The notes under the pieces: model-generated
What the model was told of the DNA's origin: nothing
Databases searched by the model: none
What the model saw: only the letters and a program-made list of their open reading frames with translations
In this document: positions 28,376-38,155 of the stretch, one piece after another
Numbering within the stretch: the stretch's first letter is position 1
How the letters are laid out: each line of letters begins with the position of its first letter
Program-made: the position numbers and the translations under genes
Source of the DNA: Acinetobacter sp. ANC 4470
GTDB lineage: Bacteria > Pseudomonadota > Gammaproteobacteria > Pseudomonadales > Moraxellaceae
Reading direction: 5' to 3'
Assembly: GCF_002135335.1 (NCBI RefSeq)
Contig: NZ_NEGC01000002.1
Coordinates: 1 to 64,000 of the forward strand
DNA: 64,000 nt

Positions 28376-28506
28376 TCGTCATCTAACAGCTAAAAAAATA
28401 CCAGCGCATTTTATCAAATTCTGTCTTGTTCGGATAATCTATCTGTTCAAGAGAATAAATAGAATGTGATTCAAATAAAAATTAGCTTGTAATTTAGTTC
28501 ATAAAA

Positions 28507-28526
28507 AAAGAGGCTTAAGCCTCTTT
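28507..28526 (-). terminator. orn terminator
   Basis: AAAGAGGCTTAAGCCTCTTT is a perfect palindrome just past the orn stop, flanked by an A run on the plus strand that becomes a T run in the orn transcript. Confidence 0.85.
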
Positions 28527-28535
28527 CTATACACC

Positions 28536-29087
28536 TTAATTCATAATAAAAAAGTATTCACGGTAATACTTTAATTCGGCAATCGAATCACGAATATCAT
28601 CCATCGCTAAATGTGAGGCATTCTTTTTCAAACCGCTCATGATTTCAGGACGCCAGCGCTTAGCCAATTCTTTTACCGAAGATACGTCTAAATTACGATA
28701 ATGGAAAAACTGTTCCAATTCAGGCATCAAACGGTGCATGAAACGGCGGTCTTGGCAAATTGAGTTGCCACACATTGGCGACACTTTAGGATTGATCCAT
28801 TTTTTTAAGAATTCGATGGTCTGCTGTTCTGCATCTTGTGCAGTTAATTTACTACGGCGTACGCGCTCAATCAGACCAGACTGACCATGTTGACGCGTAT
28901 TCCATTCATCCATCGCATTGAGGATCAAAGGTGACTGATGAATCGCTAGCACAGGACCTTCCGCCAAAATATTGAGCTTGTCATCGGTCACAATGGTCGC
29001 AATCTCAATAATTCTATCGTTATCGGTATCTAGACCTGTCATCTCAAGGTCAATCCAAATGAGGCGGGTATCAGGAGTGCTGCTCAT
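28536..29087 (-). CDS. orn: Oligoribonuclease
   Basis: DEDDh 3'-5' exoribonuclease that degrades 2-5-nt RNA fragments and pGpG, the last step of RNA turnover and of c-di-GMP breakdown. 183 residues, standard length. The catalytic acidic residues appear in [12 protein letters not shown] (D13, E15) at the N-terminus, in the middle near [19 protein letters not shown], and in [14 protein letters not shown] at the end. It is divergent from rsgA, the same neighbourhood as in enterobacteria. It may support c-di-GMP turnover for the PilZ-like protein at 43296, but that link is speculative. Confidence 0.97.
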   Translation of the reverse strand: MSSTPDTRLIWIDLEMTGLDTDNDRIIEIATIVTDDKLNILAEGPVLAIHQSPLILNAMDEWNTRQHGQSGLIERVRRSKLTAQDAEQQTIEFLKKWINPKVSPMCGNSICQDRRFMHRLMPELEQFFHYRNLDVSSVKELAKRWRPEIMSGLKKNASHLAMDDIRDSIAELKYYREYFFIMN

Positions 29088-29212
29088 AAATGTGCAATCT
29101 TATTAGGCTTAAAAACGGCTATAGTAGCAAATTTATTGCAACTTGGCTGTAACTCATACCCTGCTTCATGCTATTTTTGCCTTCCTTAGTTAATGGTTTT
29201 TTTAGGATATGA

Positions 29213-30280
29213 ATGGCTTTAATTCGTAAACGTCGTTTAACTGAACAGCAACAACGTCGCATTCAGAAACAACAGAAAACACGTCAAGAAGAACTCGACA
29301 CTTCAAATGACCTCGAAGGCTTAGTGGTACAGCATTATGGTCGTCAACTTGAAGTTCAAGCCCTTTCGTCTCCCGAAAAGCATCCGACTAAATCTGAAGT
29401 CAAATCGGGTGAACCAGAGCCATTTTGGAAGCCGATTGAGATCGGCAGTGTATGGCGCTGTCATACCCGTACCAATTTAGAAGCCTTGGTAACAGGTGAT
29501 CGGGTTAAATGGCAAGCAGATCCAAATACTGGTTTAGGTATTATTACTGCGATTCATCCACGTCAATCACTCCTGACACGCCCAGACCGTTACCACAAAG
29601 TTAAACCTGTGGCAGCCAATGTCAGTTTAATTGTGATTGTGTTTGCATCCTTCCCGGAAGTTGCACCCAGTCTCATTGACCGCTATATCGTGGCGTGTGC
29701 CGATGCCCAAATTCCTGCGCTGTTGGTGTTAAATAAAGCTGATTTAATTAAAGAAAATGATCCGATTTTAAAGCTGATGCAAGAGTATCAAGCCTTAGGT
29801 TATGAAGTCATGCAATGTCAGTCGACGGGTGATGCCTCTGCTATCTCTGCGCTAGCAAATCGCTTGGCTGGTGAAACCGTCGCTTTTGTCGGACAGTCTG
29901 GTGTTGGGAAAAGCTCACTGATTAATGCCATCGTTCCTGATGCTGCACAAAAAACCAATATCATTTCGGAAAACTCAGCACTGGGTCAACATACCACGAC
30001 TTCGACGCGTTTGATTGCTTTTGGCGAAGGTTCAGCACTGATTGACTCACCCGGAATTCGTGAATTTGGCTTATGGCATTTGAACCCAGACAAAGTTCAA
30101 TGTGGTTTTCCTGAAATTGAAAATCTGCTGGGATATTGCCAATTCCGCAATTGTACCCATAAGCATGAAAAGCAATGTGCCTTGCGTCAAGCAGCACAAT
30201 CAGGTGAAATTTTACAACGTCGTTTAGACAGTTATTTACGTTTAACCGATGAAATTGCTGAAGCACAGCAAAAAAATTAA
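29213..30280 (+). CDS. rsgA: Small ribosomal subunit biogenesis GTPase RsgA
   Basis: Circularly permuted GTPase that acts late in 30S maturation and checks the decoding centre. 355 residues. Order of elements: a basic N-terminal tail with QQQRRIQKQQ repeats, an OB-fold (about 70-130), then the permuted GTPase with G4 LNKAD, G1 GQSGVGKSS and G3 DSPGIREFG. It ends with a zinc-binding domain (CQFRNCTHKHEKQC). The OB linker and zinc residues are all present. It starts 5 nt after an AGGA box. No operon partner is close; the rhodanese follows after 93 bp. Confidence 0.97.
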   Translation: MALIRKRRLTEQQQRRIQKQQKTRQEELDTSNDLEGLVVQHYGRQLEVQALSSPEKHPTKSEVKSGEPEPFWKPIEIGSVWRCHTRTNLEALVTGDRVKWQADPNTGLGIITAIHPRQSLLTRPDRYHKVKPVAANVSLIVIVFASFPEVAPSLIDRYIVACADAQIPALLVLNKADLIKENDPILKLMQEYQALGYEVMQCQSTGDASAISALANRLAGETVAFVGQSGVGKSSLINAIVPDAAQKTNIISENSALGQHTTTSTRLIAFGEGSALIDSPGIREFGLWHLNPDKVQCGFPEIENLLGYCQFRNCTHKHEKQCALRQAAQSGEILQRRLDSYLRLTDEIAEAQQKN

Positions 30281-30373
30281 TTTTTCTTAACCCTTAGCCC
30301 TTGAAGCAGCGATTTTGATCGCCATATTTATGAGCTATACTCTACGCAATTTTAAATTGTAATTAGGTGACTT

Positions 30374-30781
30374 GTGGAACGTTGGTTGGCATTTATGGGG
30401 AATCACCCCTTCTTGTTTGGAACACTTGGGGTCTTGATTGTTTTGTTCTTCGTTTTAGAAGGACAACGCAATGGCCGTAAAATTTCAGCACAATCTTTGG
30501 GTATTTTAGTCAAAGCTAAAAATGCCATGCTGATTGATTTACGCGATGCGAAAGACTTCCGTGAAGGTCATATCAGTGGTAGCCGTAATATTCCGTATAG
30601 CCAAATTACAAGCCATATTGAAGAGTTAAAATCTTCAGATCGCCCACTGGTGTTTATTTGCAACTTAGGCCAAATCGCTGGTACAGCATTACAACAAGTG
30701 GGTCATGCTGATAGCTATCGTTTAGATGGTGGTGTAAACAATTGGAAAGCCCAAGGCTTACCTCTAATTAAAAGCAAATAA
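30374..30781 (+). CDS. Membrane-anchored rhodanese-like protein
   Basis: 135-residue protein with one N-terminal membrane helix (about residues 11-30) and a single rhodanese domain facing the cytoplasm. The proposed catalytic cysteine is Cys96 in FICNLGQIAG, with LRDAKDFREGHISGSRNIPYSQI before it and RLDGGVNNWKAQGLPL after it. This is the YibN type found upstream of grxC and secB in many gammaproteobacteria. Its substrate is unknown. It begins with GTG. A -10 TATACT lies near 30336. It is the first gene of a three-gene unit with grxC (20 bp gap) and secB. Confidence 0.9.
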   Translation: MERWLAFMGNHPFLFGTLGVLIVLFFVLEGQRNGRKISAQSLGILVKAKNAMLIDLRDAKDFREGHISGSRNIPYSQITSHIEELKSSDRPLVFICNLGQIAGTALQQVGHADSYRLDGGVNNWKAQGLPLIKSK

Positions 30782-30801
30782 TTCACTTAAGGAGAATTTA
30801 A

Positions 30802-31056
30802 ATGGCTGAAGTAATAATTTACTCAACCACAGTTTGCCCGTATTGTGTTCGTGCAAAACAACTTCTTGAGCGTAAAGGCGTGGCTTATAAAGAAATTAAT
30901 TTGTCTAATGAAGCGCCTGAAGTCCGTATGGAATTGATGCAACGCACCAATCACCGTACTGTTCCACAAATTTTTATTAACGATCAGTTCATTGGTGGGT
31001 TTGACCAACTTTATGCTTTAGAGCGTGAAGGCAAACTCAACGAACTATTGGCTTAA
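30802..31056 (+). CDS. grxC: Glutaredoxin 3
   Basis: Glutathione-dependent dithiol reductase, 84 residues. The active site is CPYC (Cys12, Cys15). The TVPQIFIND stretch carries the cis-proline and GGFDQLYALE the glutathione-binding loop. A strong AAGGAG ribosome-binding site precedes the ATG. Second gene of the rhodanese-grxC-secB unit. Confidence 0.97.
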   Translation: MAEVIIYSTTVCPYCVRAKQLLERKGVAYKEINLSNEAPEVRMELMQRTNHRTVPQIFINDQFIGGFDQLYALEREGKLNELLA

Positions 31057-31098
31057 AACTTTAAATTAAATCACCTCTTCATAATTAAGGATTAAAGA

Positions 31099-31554
31099 AT
31101 GAGTGAAGAACAACAAGCTCAACCACAATTGGCATTAGAGCGTATTTACACTAAAGATATTTCTTTTGAAGTACCTGGGGCACAAGTATTTACCAAAGAA
31201 TGGCAGCCTGAACTAAATATCAATTTGTCTTCTTCTGCAGAAAAAATTGATGCAACGCATTATGAAGTGGCTTTACAAGTGGTTGTTCACGCGAACAACG
31301 CAGGTGAAACAGCATTCATCGTAGATGTAACTCAATCGGGTATCTTCTTGGTAGATAGCGTTGAAGAAGAACGTCTTCCTTATATTCTGGGTGCATATTG
31401 CCCAAATATTTTGTTCCCATTCTTACGCGAAGCTGTAAATGATATGGTAACCAAAGGAAGCTTCCCACAATTGCTTCTTACCCCGATTAACTTCGATGCT
31501 GAATTCGAAGCGAATATGCAACGTGCTCAAGTTGCTGCTGAAGGTCAAGCTTAA
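31099..31554 (+). CDS. secB: Protein-export chaperone SecB
   Basis: Tetrameric cytoplasmic chaperone that holds precursor proteins unfolded and hands them to SecA. 151 residues, typical length. The conserved signature is [28 protein letters not shown] at the N-terminus. The middle contains [39 protein letters not shown], which forms part of the tetramer and SecA-binding surface. Last gene of the rhodanese-grxC-secB unit, followed by a strong terminator. Confidence 0.98.
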   Translation: MSEEQQAQPQLALERIYTKDISFEVPGAQVFTKEWQPELNINLSSSAEKIDATHYEVALQVVVHANNAGETAFIVDVTQSGIFLVDSVEEERLPYILGAYCPNILFPFLREAVNDMVTKGSFPQLLLTPINFDAEFEANMQRAQVAAEGQA

Positions 31555-31574
31555 TTTAGCTTTGCTTTTGTATT

Positions 31575-31602
31575 AAAAAAGACCGCATTTGCGGTCTTTT
31601 TT
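31575..31602 (+). terminator. secB terminator
   Basis: AAAAAAGACCGC and GCGGTCTTTTTT form a 12-bp stem around ATTT, ending in a T run. Confidence 0.92.
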
Positions 31603-31611
31603 ATTCTCAAT

Positions 31612-31716
31612 TTATTCCCTCTCCTGAGAGGAGAGGGTTAGGGAGAGGTTATTTATTAATTCCCTCATCCCCCTTGCGCAGCAATGCTGCTCATCCCAGA
31701 GGGAGAAGGAGAAAAG
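31612..31716. repeat. GA-rich palindromic intergenic repeat, copy B
   Basis: The 35-nt segment 31615-31649 is identical to 8332-8366 apart from three loop bases. It is followed by a second part with CCCTCATCCCCC, a GCAGCAATGCTGC hairpin core and GAGGGAGAAGGAG. It lies between the convergent secB and fabI genes. Confidence 0.7.
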
Positions 31717-31739
31717 CTTAATTTTGTTAGAAAAAAAGC

Positions 31740-32546
31740 TTATTCAGTATCTGCCATGAGATCTGCGCTCATACCGACGGTATTGAAACCAGCATCTACA
31801 TATAGAATTTCACCCGTAATACCACTTGCCCAAGGCGAGCAAAGGAATAATGCAGCATTACCTACATCTTCAATGGTGACATTACGTTTAAGTGGTGCAA
31901 CTTTTTCATTAAGATCTAACATTTTACGGAAAGATTTAATCCCTGATGCAGCTAAGGTACGAATTGGACCCGCTGAAATCGCATTTACACGAATTCCTTC
32001 ACTACCCAAGCTAGACGCTAAATAACGCACGCCCGCTTCCAATGATGCTTTTGCCATACCCATGACATTGTAATTTGGCATCACACGTTCAGAACCTTGG
32101 TAAGTCAAAGTCAGTAAGCAACCTTGGCGAACGGTTAATAATGGCTTTGCAGCACGTGCCATTGCAATAAAACTATATGCACTAATGTCATGTGCAACTT
32201 TAAAGCCTTCACGATCTGTAACATCAGTAAAGTCACCATCTAAAGTGTTTGCAGGCGCAAAACCAATAGAGTGAACCACACCATCCAAACCATCCCAATG
32301 TTTTGCCAATTCAACAAAAGTTTGGTCAATGTCTGCATCAACAGCAACATCACAAGGGAAAACTAAAGTTGAACCAAATTGTGCAGCAAAATCGTCGACA
32401 CGTTTTTTTAATTTTTCATTTGGATAAGTAAATGCGAGTTCAGCACCTTCACGGTGTAAAGCTTGAGCAATACCAAATGCAATGGATAACTTACTTGCAA
32501 TGCCCGCAATTAAAAAACGCTTACCCGCCAATAGTCCTTGTGCCAT
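31740..32546 (-). CDS. fabI: Enoyl-[acyl-carrier-protein] reductase (NADH), FabI
   Basis: Final reductase of each fatty-acid elongation cycle and the target of triclosan. 268 residues from the preferred ATG. The frame extends 15 nt to a TTG, but GAG about 7 nt before the ATG at 32546 fits a ribosome-binding site. Short-chain dehydrogenase fold with FabI-specific sites: [17 protein letters not shown] in the cofactor loop, Tyr149 in [10 protein letters not shown], and the Tyr159-x6-Lys166 catalytic pair in YNVMGMAK. The NADH-specificity region looks normal. Monocistronic, on the minus strand. Confidence 0.98.
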   Translation of the reverse strand: MAQGLLAGKRFLIAGIASKLSIAFGIAQALHREGAELAFTYPNEKLKKRVDDFAAQFGSTLVFPCDVAVDADIDQTFVELAKHWDGLDGVVHSIGFAPANTLDGDFTDVTDREGFKVAHDISAYSFIAMARAAKPLLTVRQGCLLTLTYQGSERVMPNYNVMGMAKASLEAGVRYLASSLGSEGIRVNAISAGPIRTLAASGIKSFRKMLDLNEKVAPLKRNVTIEDVGNAALFLCSPWASGITGEILYVDAGFNTVGMSADLMADTE

Positions 32547-32645
32547 GTGAATCTCGCTCAAAATAATTTACAAGCATAATGCCAAGTCTAAAGCATTTAC
32601 GAAATTGCATAATGCGCCTTTTTTTAATATGTTCTGTAAAAATCA

Positions 32646-32679
32646 TAAAAAATGCCCCTTAATCTTATCAAGGGGCATT
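32646..32679 (-). terminator. Terminator of the BI-1 family gene
   Basis: AATGCCCCTT (32651-32660) pairs with AAGGGGCATT (32670-32679); the flanking A run gives a T run in the minus-strand transcript. Confidence 0.88.
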
Positions 32680-32710
32680 GGAGGCTAAAATCAATTTACT
32701 TTTAGCGTGA

Positions 32711-33445
32711 TTAATCATCACCTTGCAATAAACTGAGCAAACGAAGGAAAGAATAGTACATCCAAACCAAGGTCGCGAGTAATGCGATACCACACAACCA
32801 TTCCATCGCTTTCGGTGCATACTGTGCAGCTGATGATTCAATCAGGTCAAAATCTAGAATTAAACTTAAAGAAGCAACCACCGCAACAAATGCAGCAAAA
32901 CCAATCCCAAGCCAATTGCTTTCAAAAATGTAAGGAACGCTTGAACTAAAAGCTAAGCTCATTACAATTTGCACCACAAAAACAATGGCAATCGCAATAG
33001 ATGCCGACAGCACGACCGCCTTAAACTTTTCTGTAGCACGAATAATTTGAAAGCGATACAACGCAAACATCACCAAGGTAGTGATAAACGTAGCAAGTAA
33101 AGCTTGCAAAGGTACACCTGGGAATTTAACTTGGAAGACCACTGAAATCCCCCCTAAAAATGCCCCTTCAAACAAGGCATAAGGAACGGCCAACACGGGT
33201 GCAGTATTTGGCTTAAATGTAGCGATCAATGCCAATATCAAACCACCAATGGCACCAACCATTGCCGCGGCATAGGCCAATGATAAATTTAAGGTCATGA
33301 AGCTATAAAAAAATAGCGATAATCCAACTACAGCCGCAATGACGGTTAATAAGATCGATTTTTGAATTGCACCTTGCACGGTCATCGTGTCGTTAAAATC
33401 ACTGTGGGTTTCTACCCGAGTTAAAATGGGGTTATTACTTTGCAT
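32711..33445 (-). CDS. Bax inhibitor-1/YccA family membrane protein
   Basis: 244-residue protein with seven predicted membrane helices, the BI-1 fold. The family context is seen in VPYALFEGAFLGGISVVFQ and the final SLSLILDFDLIESSAAQYAPKAMEW, which carries the paired acidic residues of the pH-sensing calcium-leak site. E. coli YccA is an inhibitor and substrate of FtsH; whether that holds here is inferred. Tandem prolines and the short N-terminus (SNNPILTRVETHSDFNDTMTVQGAI) are characteristic of YccA-like members. Monocistronic, with its own terminator. Confidence 0.9.
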   Translation of the reverse strand: MQSNNPILTRVETHSDFNDTMTVQGAIQKSILLTVIAAVVGLSLFFYSFMTLNLSLAYAAAMVGAIGGLILALIATFKPNTAPVLAVPYALFEGAFLGGISVVFQVKFPGVPLQALLATFITTLVMFALYRFQIIRATEKFKAVVLSASIAIAIVFVVQIVMSLAFSSSVPYIFESNWLGIGFAAFVAVVASLSLILDFDLIESSAAQYAPKAMEWLCGIALLATLVWMYYSFLRLLSLLQGDD

Positions 33446-33731
33446 AATTCACTCATTCTTTTCATTTAGATTTTTAAAATAGTATAGATAGGTTTTAATA
33501 ATAAAAAAGCGATCTTTTGTCATTCAACTCAAGAGCATCTCATACTAAAAACCATACCTTGGTCTAATCTAATCGGTCTGTTTTTTCCATGCCACTATTC
33601 TGTAGAGTAAAAGCCAGATAAAACATTAACTAAAGACAGAATCATGACCAAGTCAAATACAATAATATTCATAGCAGACTCTAAAATTAAATACGAATAT
33701 TTATAGATAAAAGGTTTTGAACCACGCTTTT

Positions 33732-34553
33732 TCAACACTTAAGCTGTAAAGTCTGAAGCGAGTTTCGCCATAACTGCGCTGCTAAAACATCGGGATCAAG
33801 ACACAGTGTTTCTGCCAAGCCTATTAAAACATGCGGTAAATTGACTGGCGTATTTCGGGTTCGATGTTCAGTTGAACTTTGACAACAGAGCGGTGTCATA
33901 TCTGGGCAGTCGGTTTCTAAAACTAGATGTTCAGCACCAATCGCTTGCACCACAGCATGTAATTTTTTCGCATTCGGATTGGTAATTTGTCCCGTCACAC
34001 CAATTTTAAAACCCAGTTTAATAAAGGCTTTGGCTTCTTCTATTCCACCACTAAAAGCATGGGCAATTCCACCTAATTTAAATTGATGCTGTTTCAAAAT
34101 CGCCAATGTTTCAGCATGCGATTTACGAATATGTAAAAGCACGGGCTTATGAAACTGCTCAGCCAATTCAATTTGTGCAGAGAAAAAATCTTTTTGCTTT
34201 TGAAAAGTTTCAGGATGCTTGTGTTGTTTAAAAAAGGTGTCTAAGCCAATTTCTCCAACTGCCACACATTCTTCTGTTTTTAAAATAACTTCCAGATCAG
34301 CAAGATGGGACAGTTGATGTTCTTCAATATAAAAAGGATGTAAACCTGGGGCTAAATAGCTTTTCGGTGCATGATCTAATTGATTTAAATCATGCTGGCT
34401 TTGTAGCAAAGTTTGAAAACGTGATTGGATAAAACCAATCAAAATTAAGCGTTCTACCCCAACCGCTTTTGCTGCGCGTGCCAATTGTTCCCGATCTAGA
34501 TCAAAATCAGCAACGTCAAAATGGGTATGGGTATCAAACAGTGAATAAAGCAT
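33732..34553 (-). CDS. TatD family metal-dependent hydrolase
   Basis: TIM-barrel hydrolase of the TatD DNase family, 273 residues. Metal ligands: LFDTHTHFDVADF near the start (two histidines), EIGLDTFF, a PVLLHIRKSHAET histidine, and the late LETDCPDMTP aspartate. TatD relatives act as 3'-5' DNA exonucleases or AP endonucleases in DNA repair; the substrate here is not known. The start overlaps the upstream lipoprotein stop by one base (TAATG), so translation is coupled. TatD paralogues exist in most genomes and I cannot tell which one this is. Confidence 0.9.
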   Translation of the reverse strand: MLYSLFDTHTHFDVADFDLDREQLARAAKAVGVERLILIGFIQSRFQTLLQSQHDLNQLDHAPKSYLAPGLHPFYIEEHQLSHLADLEVILKTEECVAVGEIGLDTFFKQHKHPETFQKQKDFFSAQIELAEQFHKPVLLHIRKSHAETLAILKQHQFKLGGIAHAFSGGIEEAKAFIKLGFKIGVTGQITNPNAKKLHAVVQAIGAEHLVLETDCPDMTPLCCQSSTEHRTRNTPVNLPHVLIGLAETLCLDPDVLAAQLWRNSLQTLQLKC

Positions 34554-35515
34554 TAAGGTTTGGCTTTATTTACTGTGGCAGCACTTGCAGCCTCGGCTTC
34601 TTTTACTTCAGCCTGAGGTAAATATTCTTTTTTCAGTATGCCTTGCAACTGATCATAGGGAATCATCAAACGTGGTAGTCCTACGACATAAGGACCAATT
34701 TCATATTCGCCATATTGCAAAACCAAGCCTTGTTTAGATAAATAAAAATTATCTGAGAGAGTAAATTTCCATGCTTGTTCATATTCTTCAACGCTATTGG
34801 CTAATTTGGATTCCAGTACCCACGTTTTAAAAACCTCATGTGCTTTTCTTTCTAAATTGGCTTTTTGATTGGCTGCTAAAAGATCATTGAGCTCAACTTG
34901 TTTTTTCTGTTTCAGGTCAAAATTATAATAGCGCTGTGCCGAAGAACCATGTGCTCCGCCCAAATAACTACTGGAATTTAAAACTACGGTCGCCAAAGGT
35001 AAATTTGCATTTAAAATTTTTGGCTTAATCATCAAACTAATTTGATGATTAGCACTTAAAGCTTTTAATTCTTTATCTAAAGCCAAGAATGTCACTAAAT
35101 AAGGGGCAACTTGTTTTTCCAGTTTTTGCTTGGATGTTTCAACAGTTGCCAATGCTTTTTCGGCAACTTCTTGATCGCTGAGCGTACTGTCCTTACTGCC
35201 CTTCAGCAACTTTGGCGAAATATCTAAAATTTGGTTTAATTGTTTTAAGATTTGTTGATCAATCAACTCATCAATAAAAGCGTGGTTACTAGACAGACGT
35301 TCAATCGAAATTTCAGGACAACTATTACCATCACATTCGGGTAGAACCAAAGCTAACTTTTCAGTATCACCTGTCAATTTTAAAATTTCAGCTTCGACTA
35401 TCGCTGGTTTCTGTACTGAATCTTCTTTTGGCTCATTTTGTTTAGGTTGGCACGCACTCAATGCCATCATTGATGCAAGAATACTGATCGTAAATATGGT
35501 TTTATTTTTTAACAT
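34553..35515 (-). CDS. Lipoprotein with RsiV/DUF3298-like domain
   Basis: 320-residue lipoprotein: signal peptide with lipobox LSAC (Cys22). The mature protein has an N-terminal DUF4163-like part (LALVLPECDGNSCPEISIERL, with a CDGNSC pair likely to form a disulfide) and a C-terminal DUF3298-like part (SYLGGAHGSSAQRYYNFDLKQKKQVELNDLL and LVLQYGEYEIGPYVVGLPRLMIPYDQL). RsiV-type domains bind lysozyme in Bacillus, but here there is no sigma factor next to it. It is closely related in layout to the gene at 35583. Translationally coupled to tatD. Confidence 0.82.
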   Translation of the reverse strand: MLKNKTIFTISILASMMALSACQPKQNEPKEDSVQKPAIVEAEILKLTGDTEKLALVLPECDGNSCPEISIERLSSNHAFIDELIDQQILKQLNQILDISPKLLKGSKDSTLSDQEVAEKALATVETSKQKLEKQVAPYLVTFLALDKELKALSANHQISLMIKPKILNANLPLATVVLNSSSYLGGAHGSSAQRYYNFDLKQKKQVELNDLLAANQKANLERKAHEVFKTWVLESKLANSVEEYEQAWKFTLSDNFYLSKQGLVLQYGEYEIGPYVVGLPRLMIPYDQLQGILKKEYLPQAEVKEAEAASAATVNKAKP

Positions 35516-35582
35516 GATTCTGACCTATAACTTTTATCTAATAAATTGACTGTCATTAAATATCTGGATTGACGACCAATGA

Positions 35583-36413
35583 CTAGAACATATTCTGATA
35601 AGCATCAACTTTCAATATCTGTTGCGTTTGTTGTTTATTTAAATAAATATCCAGTTGTGCACCATCTTTAACAATTTCATGGGTACGGTAATGTAAACCA
35701 ACGCCTTCTTGATCAAAAAACCAATCTGCTTGTCCCCAATACAGTTTTTTCGGCGCTTGTTGTTTAACTTCAGCACTTTGTTCTTTTAACCATTTCTGAT
35801 ACGCCTGCTGCACAATATTATTCAGGTGAGCTTGCTGTTTGGGCTGAATTAAATCTAATAAAACCACAGTTTGCTGCTTTTTACGATCCGCGACAAAAAA
35901 GTAATAGCGCTCTTTAACATTAATCCCTTCTTGCTTGCTATCCACGCCTAATTGCATCAGCACATACTGATTACGTTGATAGGCGATTCGGGTATACATT
36001 GACAATTCATAGGCTTTATTCTTGGAAAATTCCGCTTGCCATGCATCCGATTTTTTCACATAAGCATTGATGGCTTGCTGCAAAGTCATATTTTGTTTCA
36101 GACCAATCTGATCTTGAATCACCTTGGCTTGACTCTTGGCAATCCAATCATTAAGCCAAGTATCTTCGGTATGTACTGTTTGAATACTGAGATCAATACA
36201 ATTCTTGGTTTCACAAAAAGGTAAGGCAATTTTTGCCTCTTGTTCTTGAATATTTAAATACGGTAGCACTTCTGCTTGCTCTGTTTTAAATATAGAAGCT
36301 TGTGACTTTTCCTGTGTCGGCTCTTTGGATTCTTTTTTTGAAGCATCACAGGCACTGAGTATCAAACCAATGGCGATCACGGATGTAGCCACTATTTTCC
36401 CGTTCATGCTCAC
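35583..36413 (-). CDS. Lipoprotein, paralogue of the DUF3298-like neighbour
   Basis: 276-residue lipoprotein with lipobox LSAC (Cys22) followed by a lysine-rich linker. It shares with the next gene the motif LPFCETKNCIDLSIQTV (compare LPECDGNSCPEISIERL), again with a closely spaced cysteine pair, and a similar C-terminal end (GVGLHYRTHEIVKDGAQLDIYLNKQQTQQILK). The GGAHG glycine signature of the DUF3298 domain is missing, so it appears diverged. The two lie in tandem, 67 bp apart, on the same strand. Function unknown; probably a periplasmic-facing lipoprotein. Confidence 0.78.
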   Translation of the reverse strand: MSMNGKIVATSVIAIGLILSACDASKKESKEPTQEKSQASIFKTEQAEVLPYLNIQEQEAKIALPFCETKNCIDLSIQTVHTEDTWLNDWIAKSQAKVIQDQIGLKQNMTLQQAINAYVKKSDAWQAEFSKNKAYELSMYTRIAYQRNQYVLMQLGVDSKQEGINVKERYYFFVADRKKQQTVVLLDLIQPKQQAHLNNIVQQAYQKWLKEQSAEVKQQAPKKLYWGQADWFFDQEGVGLHYRTHEIVKDGAQLDIYLNKQQTQQILKVDAYQNMF

Positions 36414-36524
36414 AACTCTTTTTTTAAAGTGATTAATTGATATAAATGATGCTAAGGGCGGCTGTTAACACTTCGTCTATGTTTGCGACGACACATATTT
36501 ATGAACTGTCATCAGCCCCCTAGT

Positions 36525-36551
36525 AAAACAGCCTCATAAAGAAGCTGTTTT
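36525..36551 (-). terminator. Probable prfC terminator
   Basis: AAAACAGC (36525-36532) pairs with GCTGTTTT (36544-36551). The T run on the minus strand is only four bases, so it is a weak candidate. Confidence 0.5.
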
Positions 36552-36565
36552 AGTTTTCATTCTAT

Positions 36566-38155
36566 TTAGTGTTCACGCGTCGCCCGGAATTGAATATCTG
36601 GGTAACGCTCTTGCATCAACTGTAAATTTACACGGCTTGGTGCAAGGTAGGTCAAATGACCACCGCCATCAAGAGACAATTGATCATGGGCTTTTTTCTT
36701 AAACTCATTGAATTTCTTTTCATCATCACATGAAACCCAACGTACGGTATTAATGTTGACTGGCTCATAAACACAATCCACTTTGTATTCTTCTTTCAAG
36801 CGATAGGCAACCACATCAAACTGAAGCACACCGACGGCACCCACAATCAAATCATTACTGATTTGTGGCATAAATACCTGCGTTGCACCTTCTTCCGAAA
36901 GCTCTTTTAAGCCTTTTTGTAGCTGTTTCGATTTTAACGGATCTTTTAAACGGACACGACGGAACATTTCTGGTGCAAAGTGCGGAATACCAGTGAAGTG
37001 TAGATTTTCACCCGAAGTAAATGTATCGCCAATTTGGATGGTTCCGTGGTTATGCAAACCAATAATATCCCCCGGCCACGCTTCTTCAAGCTGTTCACGC
37101 TCTCCTGCGAGGAACGTTAAGGCATCACTAATCCGTATATCTTTACCCAGACGCACATGATTCATTTTCAGACCTTTTTCATACTTACCTGAACAGATAC
37201 GCATGAAAGCAATACGGTCACGATGTTTCGGGTCCATATTGGCTTGAATTTTAAATACGAAACCAGAGAAGTTATCTTCTGTTGCTTCAACTGTACGTTC
37301 TTGTGTTGGATGCGCTTTAGGTTCAGGAGCCCACTGAATAAATGTATTTAGTACATGATCTACCGCAAAGTTACCCAAAGCCGTACCAAACAATACGGGT
37401 GTTTGTTTACCTTGTAGGAACAAGTCACGATCTAGCGGCTCATTGGCCATTTGTACAAGCTCTAATGACTCTTCAAATGCAGTAAAAGCAAGGTCGCCCA
37501 CTTTTTCACGTAAGTCAGGGTGGTCATAGCTATCACGAACTTCAATATCGGTAATAGTTGAACCAAAACCTGCTTTATACACATAAAACTTTTCTTCGAG
37601 TAGGTTATACACCCCAGCGAAGTCACGCCCTGTACCCAATGGCCATGTAATTGGCACACACTGAATCTTAAGGACATTTTCAATTTCATTCAAAAGCTCT
37701 AAAGGCTCACGGATTTCACGATCCATTTTATTGACGAAAGAAATAATCGGCGTGTCGCGCATACGACACACTTCCATTAATTTAATGGTTCGATCTTCAA
37801 CACCTTTTGCACCATCAATCACCATTAATGCAGAGTCAACCGCAGTTAAAGTACGATAGGTATCTTCAGAGAAGTCTTCATGCCCTGGGGTGTCTAGTAA
37901 GTTAATAACATGTTTTTTATAAGGAAACTGCATTACTGATGTGGTAATGGAAATACCGCGTTCTTTTTCCATTTCCATCCAGTCAGAAGTTGCAGCGCGA
38001 TCTGACTTACGACTTTTGACCATCCCTGCAACCTGAATTGCCTTACCCCATAACAACAGTTTTTCTGTCATGGTGGTTTTACCAGCATCGGGATGGGAAA
38101 TAATTGCAAAAGTCCTGCGAGACGCTACTTCTCTAGCTAATTGATCTTTAAACAT
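36566..38155 (-). CDS. prfC: Peptide chain release factor 3
   Basis: GTPase that removes RF1 and RF2 from the ribosome after peptide release. 529 residues from the ATG at 38155, exactly the E. coli length; the frame runs on 36 nt further to a GTG. The GTPase domain has G1 [14 protein letters not shown], switch [13 protein letters not shown] and G4 NKMDREI. Domains II and III follow, including [27 protein letters not shown], typical of RF3. Monocistronic. Confidence 0.97.
   Translation of the reverse strand: MFKDQLAREVASRRTFAIISHPDAGKTTMTEKLLLWGKAIQVAGMVKSRKSDRAATSDWMEMEKERGISITTSVMQFPYKKHVINLLDTPGHEDFSEDTYRTLTAVDSALMVIDGAKGVEDRTIKLMEVCRMRDTPIISFVNKMDREIREPLELLNEIENVLKIQCVPITWPLGTGRDFAGVYNLLEEKFYVYKAGFGSTITDIEVRDSYDHPDLREKVGDLAFTAFEESLELVQMANEPLDRDLFLQGKQTPVLFGTALGNFAVDHVLNTFIQWAPEPKAHPTQERTVEATEDNFSGFVFKIQANMDPKHRDRIAFMRICSGKYEKGLKMNHVRLGKDIRISDALTFLAGEREQLEEAWPGDIIGLHNHGTIQIGDTFTSGENLHFTGIPHFAPEMFRRVRLKDPLKSKQLQKGLKELSEEGATQVFMPQISNDLIVGAVGVLQFDVVAYRLKEEYKVDCVYEPVNINTVRWVSCDDEKKFNEFKKKAHDQLSLDGGGHLTYLAPSRVNLQLMQERYPDIQFRATREH

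Noticed and set aside
31684..32025. 113-codon plus-strand frame
   Set aside because: Antisense to fabI, a well-supported gene, with no independent evidence.
33600..33710. 20-codon frame in the gap between tatD and the BI-1 family gene
   Set aside because: Too short, no terminator or conserved signal; the gap otherwise holds nothing I can name.
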